From Klebsiella michiganensis (GTDB lineage Bacteria; Pseudomonadota; Gammaproteobacteria; Enterobacterales; Enterobacteriaceae), in assembly GCF_002925905.1 (NCBI RefSeq), contig NZ_PRDB01000009.1, positions 202,856 through 266,855 of the forward strand: a stretch of 64,000 bases of DNA, given 5' to 3'. The translations under genes and the position numbers were made by a program. The stretch's first letter is position 1. Each line of letters begins with the position of its first letter. Below are positions 9,126 through 18,825 of the stretch, in pieces. The notes beneath the pieces were generated by a model. It saw nothing but the letters and a program-made list of their open reading frames with translations, did no database searches and had not been told where the DNA came from.

Positions 9126-11099
9126 ATGTTCAGGCTAAACCCTTTTGTCCGGGCCGGATTATGCGCGTCCGTCGTATCCCTGGCGTTTCCGGCGCTCGCC
9201 GACGTTAACGAAGAAACGCTGGTCGTCACCGCTGCGGCAACTGAACAGAGCGTCAAAGATGCGCCCGCCAGTATTAGCGTTATCACCCAACAGGATCTGC
9301 AGCGTAGACCGGTACAAAACCTGAAGGATGTACTGCGGGAAGTGCCGGGCGTGCAGCTCACCAACGAAGGGGATAATCGCAAAGGGGTGAGCATTCGCGG
9401 CCTCAGCAGCGGCTATACGCTGATCCTCGTTGACGGCAAACGCGTTAACTCGCGCAACGCCGTTTTCCGCCACAACGATTTTGACCTCAACTGGATCCCG
9501 GTTGATGCCATTGAGCGTATCGAAGTGGTGCGCGGGCCGATGTCTTCCCTCTATGGTTCCGACGCCCTCGGCGGCGTGGTCAATATCATTACCAAAAAAG
9601 TCGGTCAGCAGTGGACGGGCACCCTCAGCGCGGATACCACCATTCAGGAACACCGCGATCGCGGCGATACGTACAATGGTCAGTTCTTTACCAGCGGCCC
9701 GCTGATTGACGGCGTGCTGGGGATGAAAGCCTACGGCAGCCTGGCAAAGCGTGCCAAGGACGATCAGCAGGCTTCCAGCAACGCAGCTGGCGAAACGCCG
9801 CGTATTGAAGGCTTCACCAGCCGCGACGGCAACGTCGAATTCGCCTGGACGCCCACTGATAATCAGGACATCACCGCTGGCTACGGGTTCGATCGCCAGG
9901 ATCGGGATTCCGACTCTCTTGACCGCAACCGCCTTGAGCGCCAGAACTACTCCCTGAGCCACAACGGCCGCTGGGATGTCGGCAATAGCGAGCTGAAATT
10001 CTACGGCGAGAAAGTGGATAATAAAAATCCGGGCCAGGCCGGAACGATCACATCTGAGAGTAACTCGGTGGACGGCAAATACGTTCTGCCGCTGGGCATG
10101 ATCAACCAGCTGCTGACCTTCGGTGGCGAATGGCGTCACGATAAGCTGAAAGATCCGGTCAACCTGAGCAGCGGCGGTAAATCTACTTCCGCCAGCCAGT
10201 ACGCGCTGTTCCTCGAAGATGAATGGCGGATAATCGAACCTCTGGCCTTAACCACCGGCATCCGTATGGACGATCACCAGACCTATGGCGATCACTGGAG
10301 CCCGCGTGCTTATCTGGTGTATAACGCCACCGATACCGTGACCGTGAAGGGCGGCTGGGCGACGGCATTTAAAGCGCCATCCCTGCTGCAGCTGAACCCG
10401 GACTGGACCACCAACTCCTGCCGCGGCTCGTGCAGCATTATCGGTAACCCGGATCTGAAACCGGAAACCAGCGAAAGCTTCGAACTGGGTCTTTACTATC
10501 GCGGCGAAGAGGGCTGGCTTGAAGGCGTGGAAGGAAGCGTCACCACCTTCCAGAATAACGTTGACGATATGATCGATATCCTGCGTACTTCCAGCGCCAG
10601 CGAAGCGCCGGGCTACCCGAATTTTGTCGGCTGGAAAACGGTGAACGGTAAGCGCGTGCCGGTATTCCGCTACTTCAACGTCAATAAGGCGCGTATCAAA
10701 GGGGTAGAAACTGAATTGAAGGTGCCGTTCGGCGACGAATGGAAGCTGACGGTAAACTACACCTACAACGATGGTCGCGACCTGAGTAACGGCGGCGATA
10801 AACCGCTGCAAACGCTGCCGTTCCATACCGCTAACGGTACCCTCGACTGGAAACCGCTGGACGACTGGTCCTTCTACGTCACCGCCAACTATACCGGCGA
10901 ACAGCGTTCGGTCAGCGCGACGGGCAAAACGCCCGGCGGCTACACCATGTTTGATATCGGCGCGGCCTGGAACGTCACCAAAAACGTCAAGCTGCGCTCC
11001 GGGGTACTCAACGTGGGCGATAAGGATCTGAGCCGCGACGACTATAGCTATACGGAAGAAGGGCGCCGCTACTTTATGGCCGTCGATTACCGCTTCTGA
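9126..11099 (+). CDS. cirA: TonB-dependent catecholate siderophore receptor / colicin I receptor
   Basis: Outer-membrane 22-stranded barrel importing iron-loaded catechol compounds with TonB energy; in E. coli it is also the receptor of colicins Ia/Ib. 657 residues from this ATG (GGAG seven bases upstream); an in-frame extension from 9090 would break the signal peptide [12 protein letters not shown]...ALA. A TonB box ETLVVTA follows the cleavage site, then the plug domain (about 40-150, [20 protein letters not shown]) and the barrel ending in YFMAVDYRF with a terminal aromatic residue. Confidence 0.97.
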   Translation: MFRLNPFVRAGLCASVVSLAFPALADVNEETLVVTAAATEQSVKDAPASISVITQQDLQRRPVQNLKDVLREVPGVQLTNEGDNRKGVSIRGLSSGYTLILVDGKRVNSRNAVFRHNDFDLNWIPVDAIERIEVVRGPMSSLYGSDALGGVVNIITKKVGQQWTGTLSADTTIQEHRDRGDTYNGQFFTSGPLIDGVLGMKAYGSLAKRAKDDQQASSNAAGETPRIEGFTSRDGNVEFAWTPTDNQDITAGYGFDRQDRDSDSLDRNRLERQNYSLSHNGRWDVGNSELKFYGEKVDNKNPGQAGTITSESNSVDGKYVLPLGMINQLLTFGGEWRHDKLKDPVNLSSGGKSTSASQYALFLEDEWRIIEPLALTTGIRMDDHQTYGDHWSPRAYLVYNATDTVTVKGGWATAFKAPSLLQLNPDWTTNSCRGSCSIIGNPDLKPETSESFELGLYYRGEEGWLEGVEGSVTTFQNNVDDMIDILRTSSASEAPGYPNFVGWKTVNGKRVPVFRYFNVNKARIKGVETELKVPFGDEWKLTVNYTYNDGRDLSNGGDKPLQTLPFHTANGTLDWKPLDDWSFYVTANYTGEQRSVSATGKTPGGYTMFDIGAAWNVTKNVKLRSGVLNVGDKDLSRDDYSYTEEGRRYFMAVDYRF

Positions 11100-11106
11100 C
11101 CGGGCG

Positions 11107-11142
11107 ATAAAAGAGGGCTGGCAGATTTCCCTGCCAGCCCTC
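11107..11142 (-). terminator. Terminator of hok mRNA
   Basis: 12-bp perfect stem (11113-11124 with 11131-11142); on the minus strand it is followed by TTTT, ending the leftward hok transcript. It also lies 13 bases past the cirA stop, so it may serve both strands. It corresponds in position to the 3' hairpin of plasmid R1 hok mRNA. Confidence 0.75.
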
Positions 11143-11205
11143 GCTAAAGGCGCTCAGGGTGAAGCCAGACGGAAAAGCGGTGGGCGAACCCACCGCTCCA
11201 GGTGG

Positions 11206-11364
11206 CTACTTACCGGATTCGTAAGCCATAAAAGCAGCTACCTCCCTGTTCGTATCGCGGTAGCGAATTTCGCAAAGCGATTTTCTTACCATCAGGGTGA
11301 ACGCTAATAGCGTGATACACACGATGAGCAGACACCAGATCGGGACGTTGGGCGGTACCTTCAT
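11206..11364 (-). CDS. hok: Hok-family membrane toxin of type I toxin-antitoxin system
   Basis: 52-residue small toxic membrane peptide; Hok proteins collapse the membrane potential. One hydrophobic helix ([17 protein letters not shown]) precedes the family hallmark [11 protein letters not shown] and the C-terminal [12 protein letters not shown], nearly the same as plasmid R1 Hok. The start follows AAGGAG by eight bases. 3' of the stop is a perfect 9-bp stem-loop (11176-11197), then the terminator, as in R1 hok mRNA. An antisense RNA lies over the leader. Confidence 0.93.
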   Translation of the reverse strand: MKVPPNVPIWCLLIVCITLLAFTLMVRKSLCEIRYRDTNREVAAFMAYESGK

Positions 11365-11376
11365 GGTTTGTTCTCC

Positions 11377-11405
11377 TTGCCTTACGGCGGGTAAGAGACT
11401 AACCT
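11377..11405 (+). promoter_or_regulatory. Candidate sok promoter
   Basis: TTGCCT (11377-11382), 17-bp spacer, TAACCT (11400-11405) on the plus strand; predicted start about 11411. This is the position of the sok promoter in R1. Confidence 0.6.
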
Positions 11406-11410
11406 GATGT

Positions 11411-11470
11411 TGTCTAGGCATCGGGACAGCCTCGTGGGTGATTACATTACCTTCGGGGCTTTCTTCTTTC
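11411..11470 (+). ncRNA. sok: Sok antisense RNA
   Basis: About 60-nt antitoxin RNA opposite the mok translation start. A 5' single-stranded tail is followed by a terminator hairpin (CCTCG pairing with CGGGG and GGTGAT with ATTACC, 11429-11458) and the pyrimidine tail TTTCTTCTTTC. The plus strand resembles R1 sok through CCTCGTGG, CGGGGCT and TCTTCTTTCTGCC. Boundaries rest on the predicted promoter and hairpin. Confidence 0.8.
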
Positions 11471-11657
11471 TGCCTCAGCACAACGGTAAAACTCAATCCT
11501 GCTCTGAGGCGAAAGCCTCAAGCGCCGCCAAAAATCATACCCCCGACGACGGAAAATACACTATCTCTCTGTATATATTAGTTTTTATGACTATTGGATG
11601 ATGAGGCATTTTGCGTATCAATGCGCCGGGAAGGTGCTTCACGACGCATTGAAAGGA

Positions 11658-12494
11658 TCAGGAGAAGAGATGCCGGGCATGGAAGCGCAGGTGGTCCTCA
11701 ATAAATGAGGCGATAAAGTAGTAGCTGTGATCGTACCCGGGCTGAATACGCAGGGTTAACGGCCAGCTTTTCTGACGCGCGGTTTCCGCCAGCACCGCCG
11801 GCTGCAGCTGTTCGGCGAGGAATGTATCGCTATCGCCCTGGTCAATCAGGGTTGGAATCGCATCTGACTCGCTGCTGGCCTGCATTAACGCGCAGCTGTC
11901 CCAGGCCTGCCAGGCCGCTTCATCCGCTCCCAGATAGGCGGTAAACGCTTTTTTGCCCCAGGGAACCTGGGTCGGGTTAACGATAGGCGCGAACGCGGAA
12001 ACGCTGACGAAGCGGCCCGGATTCTTCAGCGCCATCACCAGCGCGCCGTGGCCGCCCATGGAATGCCCGCTGATGGCGCAGCGGCCGCTGAGATTAAACT
12101 CGCGGGCAATCAGCTGCGGCAGCTCGTCGCGAAGGTAATCGTACATGCGGAAATGCGCGGACCAGGGCGCCTGGGTGGCATTGAGATAAAAGCCAGCGCC
12201 TTTCCCCAGATCGTAAGCGCTATCGTCGGCAACGTTATCACCGCGCGGACTGGTGTCCGGCATCACCAGCGCAATGCCCAGTTCGGCGGCGACGCGCTGA
12301 GCGCCCGCTTTGGTGGTGAAGTTTTCATCGTTGCAGGTCAGGCCGGAGAGCCAGTAGAGAACCGGCGGCGGCGCGTCAGCGGCGGCGGGAGGTAAAAAGA
12401 TGCTGAAGGTCATTGCGCAGTTCAGCGTTGCGGAGTCGTGCCGCCAGCGTTGCTGCCGACCTTCAAAACAGCGGTGCTCTTCGAGCAGTTCCAT
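11658..12494 (-). CDS. yeiG: S-formylglutathione hydrolase
   Basis: Serine esterase (esterase D family) that hydrolyses S-formylglutathione to glutathione and formate in formaldehyde detoxification. 278 residues, the length of E. coli YeiG. The nucleophile elbow [10 protein letters not shown] (Ser about 147), catalytic Asp in LIDQGDSD and His in PGYDHSYYF are all present. It is transcribed alone, divergent from folE, without frmRA beside it. Confidence 0.95.
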   Translation of the reverse strand: MELLEEHRCFEGRQQRWRHDSATLNCAMTFSIFLPPAAADAPPPVLYWLSGLTCNDENFTTKAGAQRVAAELGIALVMPDTSPRGDNVADDSAYDLGKGAGFYLNATQAPWSAHFRMYDYLRDELPQLIAREFNLSGRCAISGHSMGGHGALVMALKNPGRFVSVSAFAPIVNPTQVPWGKKAFTAYLGADEAAWQAWDSCALMQASSESDAIPTLIDQGDSDTFLAEQLQPAVLAETARQKSWPLTLRIQPGYDHSYYFIASFIEDHLRFHARHLFS

Positions 12495-12623
12495 GCAGGG
12501 CTCCTTAAGTGTCTCAGGCGTAATTTTCCATAATACAGATATTTCATGCCCTCGTGAGTAACTTTCACTTCCTCCTTTTCGGAACGTATTGCATCATTAA
12601 TGCAACTTTTAACCAACATGCTG

Positions 12624-12684
12624 ACCTTGCCGCAGCGGCAGGCGTCGCGCTATGGGTCGGCGATTGGCTTGGTTGCGGCAAGGT
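12624..12684. promoter_or_regulatory. 11-bp perfect inverted repeat upstream of folE
   Basis: ACCTTGCCGCA (12624-12634) and TGCGGCAAGGT (12674-12684) are separated by 39 bases in the 368-bp yeiG-folE divergent region. It could form a long hairpin or be a regulator site. The rest of that gap (12495-12862) shows nothing I recognise apart from the SD AGGAG before folE. Confidence 0.4.
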
Positions 12685-12862
12685 GAGCAGGGCGTTGCGT
12701 GACGCATCGTAGTGCGCTGGTCTGGCGGCGTGGAACGAGAGGTGACGCCAATTTCAACAATTATCGATGCGGCTACTGGATTCTGTGCGTCACCTCACGC
12801 ACAATGAATACAAACTTTGCCCTCAGAAGAGCAAAGAGCGCCACACCTGCAGGAGAACAAAA

Positions 12863-13531
12863 ATGTCATCACTGAGTAAAGAAGCCATACTCGTTCATGA
12901 AGCGCTGGTCGCTCGTGGGCTGGAGACGCCGCTGCGTCCGCCAGTACAAGAAATTGATAATGAAACTCGCAAGCGTCTGATCGCCGGACACATGACCGAG
13001 ATTATGCAGCTGTTAAACCTTGATCTAAGTGATGACAGCCTGATGGAGACCCCGCATCGCATCGCCAAAATGTACGTCGATGAGATCTTCTCCGGACTGG
13101 ACTACGCCCGGTTCCCCAAAATCACCGTCATCGAAAATAAGATGCAGGTTGATGAAATGGTGACCGTGCGCGATATCACCCTGACCAGCACCTGTGAACA
13201 CCATTTTGTGACCATTGACGGCAAAGCCACGGTGGCCTATATCCCGAAAGATTCGGTGATTGGCCTGTCGAAAATTAACCGTATCGTGCAGTTCTTCTCC
13301 CAGCGTCCGCAGGTGCAGGAGCGGCTGACGCAGCAGATCCTTACCGCGCTGCAAACGCTGCTGGGGACCAGCAACGTCGCGGTTTCCATCGATGCGGTGC
13401 ACTACTGCGTGAAAGCGCGCGGCATTCGCGATGCCACCAGCGCCACCACCACCACGTCGCTGGGCGGCCTGTTTAAATCCAGCCAGAATACCCGCCAGGA
13501 GTTCCTGCGCGCCGTACGTCACCACAACTAA
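12863..13531 (+). CDS. folE: GTP cyclohydrolase I
   Basis: Converts GTP to 7,8-dihydroneopterin triphosphate, the first step of folate synthesis. 222 residues from this ATG (preceded by AGGAG), identical in length to E. coli FolE; upstream in-frame codons from 12767 are not conserved. The zinc ligands lie in STCEHHF (Cys and His) and HYCVKARG (Cys). It is followed after 15 bp by yeiB. Confidence 0.97.
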   Translation: MSSLSKEAILVHEALVARGLETPLRPPVQEIDNETRKRLIAGHMTEIMQLLNLDLSDDSLMETPHRIAKMYVDEIFSGLDYARFPKITVIENKMQVDEMVTVRDITLTSTCEHHFVTIDGKATVAYIPKDSVIGLSKINRIVQFFSQRPQVQERLTQQILTALQTLLGTSNVAVSIDAVHYCVKARGIRDATSATTTTSLGGLFKSSQNTRQEFLRAVRHHN

Positions 13532-13546
13532 AACGGAGCAGGGTAC

Positions 13547-14704
13547 ATGGAGAGAAATGTCACGCTGGACTTTGTCCGCGGCGTCGCCATCCTCGGTATC
13601 CTGCTACTGAATATCAGCGCCTTCGGTTTACCGAAGGCTGCTTACCTCAACCCGGCGTGGTCCGGGAACATTTCCGCCAGCGACGCCTGGACCTGGGCGA
13701 TTCTCGATCTGCTGGCGCAGGTCAAATTCCTGACCCTATTCGCCCTGCTGTTTGGCGCCGGACTTCAGCTTCTGCTGCCGCGCGGCAAGCGCTGGATCCA
13801 GTCGCGCCTGACGCTGCTGGCGCTGCTTGGCTTTATTCACGGACTGTTTTTCTGGGACGGCGATATTCTGCTGGCCTATGCGCTGGTCGGGCTGGTGGGC
13901 TGGCGAATGGTGCGCGACGCGCACGATGTCAAATCGCTGTTTAATACCGGCGTGGTGCTGTACGTTATCGGCGTGGCGGTACTGCTGTTGCTGGGATTGA
14001 TTTCCGGCAATACGCCCAATCGTTCGTGGCTGCCGGACGCGGCAAATTTGCAGTACGAGCAGTACTGGAAGCTAAAAGGCGGCTTTGAAGCGGTGAGCAA
14101 TCGTGCGGATATGCTGTCGGATAACCTGCTGGCGCTGGGCGCGCAGTACGGCTGGCAGCTGGCCGGTATGATGCTGATGGGCGCCGCGCTGATGCGCAGC
14201 GGCTGGCTCAAAGGTCAGTTCAGCCTTCGCCACTATCGGCGTACCGGCGGGCTGCTGATTGCGGCCGGAATGGCGGTCAACTTGCCCTCGATTATTGCCC
14301 AGTGGCATCTTGGCTGGGACTACCGCTGGTGCGCATTTTTGCTACAGGCGCCGCGGGAGCTGGGCGCGCCGCTGCAAACCATCGGCTACGCGGCGCTGGC
14401 CTGGGGCTTCTGGCCGCAGCTGTGTCAGAGTCGTCTGGTGGGGGCGATTGCCTGCGTCGGGCGCATGGCGCTAACCAACTATCTGCTGCAGACCCTGATT
14501 TGCACTACCCTGTTCTACCGCTTCGGCCTGTTTATGAAGTATGACCGCTTACAGCTGTTAGCCTTCGTACCGGCCGTATGGGCGGTTAATCTTCTCTTCT
14601 CGTGGTTTTGGCTACGTCATTTCCGTCAAGGGCCCGTTGAGTGGCTATGGCGTCAATTCACCCTGCGTGCGTCGGGGACATCATTAAAAGATACATCCAG
14701 ATAA
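13547..14704 (+). CDS. yeiB: DUF418 inner membrane protein
   Basis: 385 residues, the E. coli YeiB length, with about ten predicted membrane segments and the C-terminal DUF418 region (GRMALTNYLLQTLICTTLF and RLQLLAFVPAVWAVNLLFSWFWLRHF). Function is unknown. It sits 15 bp behind folE in the same operon, a conserved pairing in enterics. Confidence 0.93.
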   Translation: MERNVTLDFVRGVAILGILLLNISAFGLPKAAYLNPAWSGNISASDAWTWAILDLLAQVKFLTLFALLFGAGLQLLLPRGKRWIQSRLTLLALLGFIHGLFFWDGDILLAYALVGLVGWRMVRDAHDVKSLFNTGVVLYVIGVAVLLLLGLISGNTPNRSWLPDAANLQYEQYWKLKGGFEAVSNRADMLSDNLLALGAQYGWQLAGMMLMGAALMRSGWLKGQFSLRHYRRTGGLLIAAGMAVNLPSIIAQWHLGWDYRWCAFLLQAPRELGAPLQTIGYAALAWGFWPQLCQSRLVGAIACVGRMALTNYLLQTLICTTLFYRFGLFMKYDRLQLLAFVPAVWAVNLLFSWFWLRHFRQGPVEWLWRQFTLRASGTSLKDTSR

Positions 14705-14734
14705 CGATCTGGATCACAATCATTAACAAAATGG

Positions 14735-14769
14735 ATGTAACCGTTTCCATCCCTGTGACCTCACTCACG
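14735..14769 (+). promoter_or_regulatory. galS control region: GalR/GalS operator and CRP site
   Basis: ATGTAACCGTTTCCAT (14735-14750) fits the Gal operator pattern TGNAANCGNTTNCA. TGTGA-CCTCAC-TCACG (14754-14769) matches the CRP consensus at 9 of 10 core positions. Centres are 19 bp apart. CAGAAT at 14791-14796 would put the CRP centre near -41.5 of the start site, giving CRP activation with GalS autoregulation. Confidence 0.72.
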
Positions 14770-14859
14770 TAGCGTACGGCACGTCGCTGCCAGAATAGCC
14801 TCCTTGCTGAACACAGGAGGTGAGTGTGACGTACTGCAATGCTCTACAGGTCGGTGAGT

Positions 14860-15882
14860 ATGATCACCATTCGTGATGTCGCCCGCCAGGCGGGTGTTTC
14901 CGTCGCGACGGTTTCGCGCGTGCTGAATAACAGCGCGCTGGTGAGCCCGGATACGCGAGAAGCGGTAATGAAGGCGGTAACGCTGTTGGGCTATCGGCCA
15001 AACGCCAACGCGCAGGCGCTGGCGACGCAGGTCAGCGATACCATCGGCGTGGTCGTGATGGACGTGTCGGACGCCTTTTTTGGCGCGCTGGTCAAAGCGG
15101 TTGATACCGTCGCCCAGCAGCATCAGAAATATGTGCTAATCGGCAACAGCTATCATGAAGCGGAAAAAGAGCGTAACGCCATTGAGGTGCTGATTCGCCA
15201 GCGCTGTTCAGCGCTGATCGTCCACTCTAAAGCGCTGAGCGACGCGGAGCTGGGGGATTTTATGGAGCATATGCCGGGAATGGTGCTGATTAACCGCATC
15301 GTGCCGGGATACGCCCACCGCTGCGTTGGACTGGATAACGTCAGCGGCGCGCTGATGGCGACCCGCATGCTGCTCAATCATGGTCACCAGCGCATCGGCT
15401 ACCTCTCTTCCAATCACGGCATTGAAGATGATGATTTACGGCGAGAAGGGTGGTTAAGGGCGTTACATGAACACGGCATTGTCGCTCCCGAAAGCTGGGT
15501 GGGATCCGGGTCGCCGGATATGCAGGGCGGTGAGGCGGCGATGGTCGAACTGCTGGGGCGCAACCTTGGTCTGAGCGCGGTTTTCGCCTACAACGACAGT
15601 ATGGCGGCCGGCGCGCTCACGACGCTTAAAGATAACGGCATTGCCGTACCGCAGCATCTTTCGCTGATCGGTTTTGATGATATCCCCATTTCCCGTTACA
15701 CCGACCCGCAGCTGACAACGGTCCGTTATCCGATTATGTCGATGGCGAAACTGGCGACAGAGCTGGCGCTACAGGGCGCGGCGGGAAAGCTGGATCGTGA
15801 CGCCAGCCACTGCTTTATGCCGACGCTGGTGCGCCGACATTCGGTGGCGCAGAGGCAAATTGTGGGGCCGATCACTAACTAA
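14860..15882 (+). CDS. galS: Galactose isorepressor, LacI family
   Basis: Represses mglBAC and its own gene, relieved by galactose. 340 residues from [12 protein letters not shown] (E. coli 346), with the LacI-type HTH at 2-21 ([12 protein letters not shown]) and a periplasmic-binding-protein-like sensor domain ([16 protein letters not shown]). A seven-codon in-frame extension from 14839 is less likely because it lies outside the conserved N-terminus. The mgl operon follows in the same direction, as in E. coli. Confidence 0.96.
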   Translation: MITIRDVARQAGVSVATVSRVLNNSALVSPDTREAVMKAVTLLGYRPNANAQALATQVSDTIGVVVMDVSDAFFGALVKAVDTVAQQHQKYVLIGNSYHEAEKERNAIEVLIRQRCSALIVHSKALSDAELGDFMEHMPGMVLINRIVPGYAHRCVGLDNVSGALMATRMLLNHGHQRIGYLSSNHGIEDDDLRREGWLRALHEHGIVAPESWVGSGSPDMQGGEAAMVELLGRNLGLSAVFAYNDSMAAGALTTLKDNGIAVPQHLSLIGFDDIPISRYTDPQLTTVRYPIMSMAKLATELALQGAAGKLDRDASHCFMPTLVRRHSVAQRQIVGPITN

Positions 15883-15893
15883 TTATCTGCCTG

Positions 15894-15954
15894 ATGTAAC
15901 CGCTTTCAATATGTGAGTGATTTCACAGTTTGTTAACATTAAGCTGACTATGAT
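15894..15954 (+). promoter_or_regulatory. mgl promoter: GalS operator, CRP site, -10
   Basis: Operator ATGTAACCGCTTTCAA (15894-15909), perfect CRP core TGTGA-GTGATT-TCACA (15912-15927) and -10 TATGAT (15949-15954). The start near 15961 places CRP at -41.5. The operator-to-CRP centre distance is 18 bp, close to that at galS. The remaining leader to mglB is about 210 nt with nothing else identified. Confidence 0.85.
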
Positions 15955-16171
15955 TGCTGCGTTTACAAGTCTGAACATACTATGTCACGGTGATTAATCA
16001 CTTTTACAGCAGTAATCGGCGGTTAAACGATTAATAAAGCCGTTTTTCAGGAGCGTTACCCTACACGGAAGACAGAATTACAGTCGTGAATGTCGCTGTG
16101 CAGTAACATAAATGTAACGCTCGCCAGCCATTTTCACACCAAAGACCCTGCATAATAAAACCGGAGATTCC

Positions 16172-17170
16172 ATGAATAAGAAGGTGTTAACCCTGTCTGC
16201 TGTAATGGCTAGCATGTTATTTGGCGCCGCGGCTCACGCAGCAGATACCCGTATCGGCGTGACGATTTATAAATACGACGACAACTTTATGTCGGTGGTG
16301 CGTAAGGCAATTGAAAAAGATGGCAAATCAGCGCCGGATGTTCAGCTGCTGATGAATGACTCGCAAAACGACCAGTCCAAGCAGAACGATCAGATTGACG
16401 TCCTGCTGGCAAAAGGGGTAAAGGCGCTGGCGATTAACCTGGTTGACCCGGCGGCGGCGGGGACGGTCATCGATAAAGCGCGTGGCCAGAACGTGCCGGT
16501 GGTGTTCTTTAACAAAGAACCTTCCCGCAAGGCGCTGGATAGCTACGATAAAGCGTACTACGTCGGTACCGACTCAAAAGAGTCCGGCGTGATTCAGGGT
16601 GACCTGATTGCCAAGCACTGGAAAGCGAACCCGAACTGGGATCTGAATAAAGACGGCCAGATTCAGTTTGTCCTGCTGAAGGGCGAGCCGGGCCATCCGG
16701 ATGCGGAAGCGCGTACCACCTACGTTATTAAAGAGCTGAACGATAAAGGCTTCAAAACTCAGCAGCTGGCGTTAGATACCGCCATGTGGGATACCGCTCA
16801 GGCGAAAGATAAGATGGATGCCTGGCTGTCTGGCCCGAATGCCAACAAAATTGAAGTCGTCATCGCTAACAACGATGCGATGGCCATGGGCGCGGTAGAA
16901 GCGCTGAAAGCGCACAATAAGAGCAGCATTCCGGTATTCGGCGTCGATGCGCTGCCTGAAGCGCTGGCGCTGGTGAAATCCGGCGCCATGGCGGGTACCG
17001 TACTGAACGATGCCAACAATCAGGCGAAAGCCACCTTCGATCTGGCGAAAAACCTGGCCGATGGTAAAGAACCGGCTGCCGGTACTCAATGGAAAATTGA
17101 TAATAAGATTGTCCGCGTACCGTACGTTGGCGTTGATAAAGATAATCTGAGCGAATTTATCGGTAAGTAA
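16172..17170 (+). CDS. mglB: D-galactose/glucose-binding periplasmic protein
   Basis: High-affinity galactose receptor of the Mgl ABC importer and ligand for the Trg chemoreceptor. 332 residues, exact E. coli length. Signal peptide [23 protein letters not shown] cleaved before ADTRIG. The EF-hand-like calcium loop DLNKDGQIQ is present, and the sugar-binding residues lie in typical stretches ([22 protein letters not shown]). First gene of mglBAC. Confidence 0.98.
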   Translation: MNKKVLTLSAVMASMLFGAAAHAADTRIGVTIYKYDDNFMSVVRKAIEKDGKSAPDVQLLMNDSQNDQSKQNDQIDVLLAKGVKALAINLVDPAAAGTVIDKARGQNVPVVFFNKEPSRKALDSYDKAYYVGTDSKESGVIQGDLIAKHWKANPNWDLNKDGQIQFVLLKGEPGHPDAEARTTYVIKELNDKGFKTQQLALDTAMWDTAQAKDKMDAWLSGPNANKIEVVIANNDAMAMGAVEALKAHNKSSIPVFGVDALPEALALVKSGAMAGTVLNDANNQAKATFDLAKNLADGKEPAAGTQWKIDNKIVRVPYVGVDKDNLSEFIGK

Positions 17171-17185
17171 TCGCTTAATAAGCTG

Positions 17186-17209
17186 CGGGCGTACGCGCTT
17201 GTACGCCCG
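17186..17209 (+). promoter_or_regulatory. Stem-loop between mglB and mglA
   Basis: Perfect 9-bp stem CGGGCGTAC/GTACGCCCG with a 6-base loop and no U-run, 16 bases after the mglB stop. It likely protects the mglB mRNA 3' end, allowing more binding protein than ATPase. Confidence 0.6.
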
Positions 17210-17289
17210 ATTATTACTGATACAGAACCCGTCCCGGCTCGTCGTTAATGCGTCGGCTGGGGTATGCACGCACGCAGCCAGGTATAACT

Positions 17290-18810
17290 ATGGTCAGCAA
17301 TAATAGCGAACGGTCAGGCGAATATTTGTTGGAAATGAGCAACATCAACAAATCGTTTCCTGGCGTCAAGGCTCTCGATAATGTGAACCTCAAGGTTCGT
17401 CCCCACTCTATTCACGCGTTAATGGGGGAGAACGGCGCGGGCAAATCTACATTATTAAAATGCCTATTTGGAATCTATCAAAAAGATTCCGGCAGTATTC
17501 TTTTTCAGGGACAAGAGATCGATTTCCATTCGGCAAAAGAAGCCCTGGAGAACGGTATTTCAATGGTTCATCAGGAATTAAACCTGGTATTGCAACGCTC
17601 GGTAATGGACAACATGTGGCTGGGGCGTTATCCCACCAAAGGCATGTTTGTCGATCAGGACAAAATGTATCGTGATACCAAAGCGATTTTCGATGAGCTG
17701 GATATTGATATCGACCCGCGCGCTCGCGTCGGAACGCTATCGGTATCGCAAATGCAGATGATTGAAATTGCGAAGGCATTTTCCTATAACGCCAAAATTG
17801 TGATTATGGATGAGCCGACTTCTTCGTTAACCGAAAAAGAGGTCAACCATCTGTTTAAAATTATCCGCAAGCTGAAAGAGCGCGGCTGCGGCATAGTCTA
17901 TATTTCCCACAAAATGGAAGAGATCTTCCAGCTGTGCGATGAAATTACCATCCTGCGCGACGGCCAGTGGATTGCCACCCAGCCGCTGGAAGGGCTGGAT
18001 ATGGATAAGATCATCGCGATGATGGTGGGCCGCTCCCTCAATCAGCGCTTCCCGAACAAGGAGAATAAGCCGGGTGAGGTAATTCTTGAGGTGCGCAATT
18101 TAACCTCACTGCGCCAGCCATCGATTCGCGATGTCTCTTTCGATCTGCACAAAGGCGAAATCCTGGGGATTGCCGGACTGGTTGGCGCGAAACGTACCGA
18201 TATCGTCGAGACGTTATTTGGTATTCGCGAGAAGGCCAGCGGGACGATCAAGCTGCACGGTAAGAAGATTAATAACCATAATGCCAATGAAGCCATCAAC
18301 CATGGCTTTGCGCTGGTGACCGAAGAGCGCCGTTCGACGGGAATTTATGCCTACCTGGATATCGGTTTTAACTCGCTGATCTCCAATATTAAGAAATACA
18401 AGAATAAGGTCGGATTGCTGGATAATTCACGCATGAAAAGCGATACCCAATGGGTGATTGATTCGATGCGCGTGAAAACTCCGGGGCAGCACACGCAAAT
18501 TGGTTCGTTGTCCGGTGGTAACCAACAAAAAGTGATTATCGGTCGCTGGCTATTGACCCAGCCGGAAATTCTGATGCTCGATGAACCCACGCGCGGCATT
18601 GACGTTGGGGCGAAGTTCGAAATTTACCAGCTGATCGCCGAGCTGGCAAAAAAAGACAAAGGAATCATTATTATTTCCTCCGAGATGCCGGAGCTGCTGG
18701 GTATTACTGACCGTATTCTGGTAATGAGCAATGGTCTTGTTGCCGGAATTGTTGAGACTAAAACCACCACGCAAAACGAAATTCTCCGTCTTGCGTCGTT
18801 GCACCTTTAA
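17290..18810 (+). CDS. mglA: Galactose/methyl-galactoside ABC importer, ATP-binding subunit
   Basis: 506 residues, E. coli length, with two fused ABC domains (about 10-250 and 260-500). The first Walker A is GENGAGKST with signature LSVSQMQ. The second Walker A is degenerate ([10 protein letters not shown]), normal for sugar ABC ATPases of the RbsA/MglA type, while its signature LSGGNQQK and Walker [15 protein letters not shown] are intact. Start MVSNNS chosen over an upstream in-frame codon because it matches the conserved N-terminus. Confidence 0.97.
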   Translation: MVSNNSERSGEYLLEMSNINKSFPGVKALDNVNLKVRPHSIHALMGENGAGKSTLLKCLFGIYQKDSGSILFQGQEIDFHSAKEALENGISMVHQELNLVLQRSVMDNMWLGRYPTKGMFVDQDKMYRDTKAIFDELDIDIDPRARVGTLSVSQMQMIEIAKAFSYNAKIVIMDEPTSSLTEKEVNHLFKIIRKLKERGCGIVYISHKMEEIFQLCDEITILRDGQWIATQPLEGLDMDKIIAMMVGRSLNQRFPNKENKPGEVILEVRNLTSLRQPSIRDVSFDLHKGEILGIAGLVGAKRTDIVETLFGIREKASGTIKLHGKKINNHNANEAINHGFALVTEERRSTGIYAYLDIGFNSLISNIKKYKNKVGLLDNSRMKSDTQWVIDSMRVKTPGQHTQIGSLSGGNQQKVIIGRWLLTQPEILMLDEPTRGIDVGAKFEIYQLIAELAKKDKGIIIISSEMPELLGITDRILVMSNGLVAGIVETKTTTQNEILRLASLHL

Positions 18811-18825
18811 GATCAGGGGCTCCTC

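Larger units (their letters stand above)
11206..11421 (-). other. mok: mok-like upstream start, in frame with hok
   Basis: An ATG at 11421 begins 19 codons ([19 protein letters not shown]) that run without a stop into hok, giving a 71-residue product. In R1, mok is about 70 codons, overlaps hok in another frame, and its translation is required for hok translation; its start region is the Sok target. Here position and length match mok but the frame is that of hok, as I recall for MokC/HokC of E. coli. Whether the long form is made is unknown. Confidence 0.6.
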
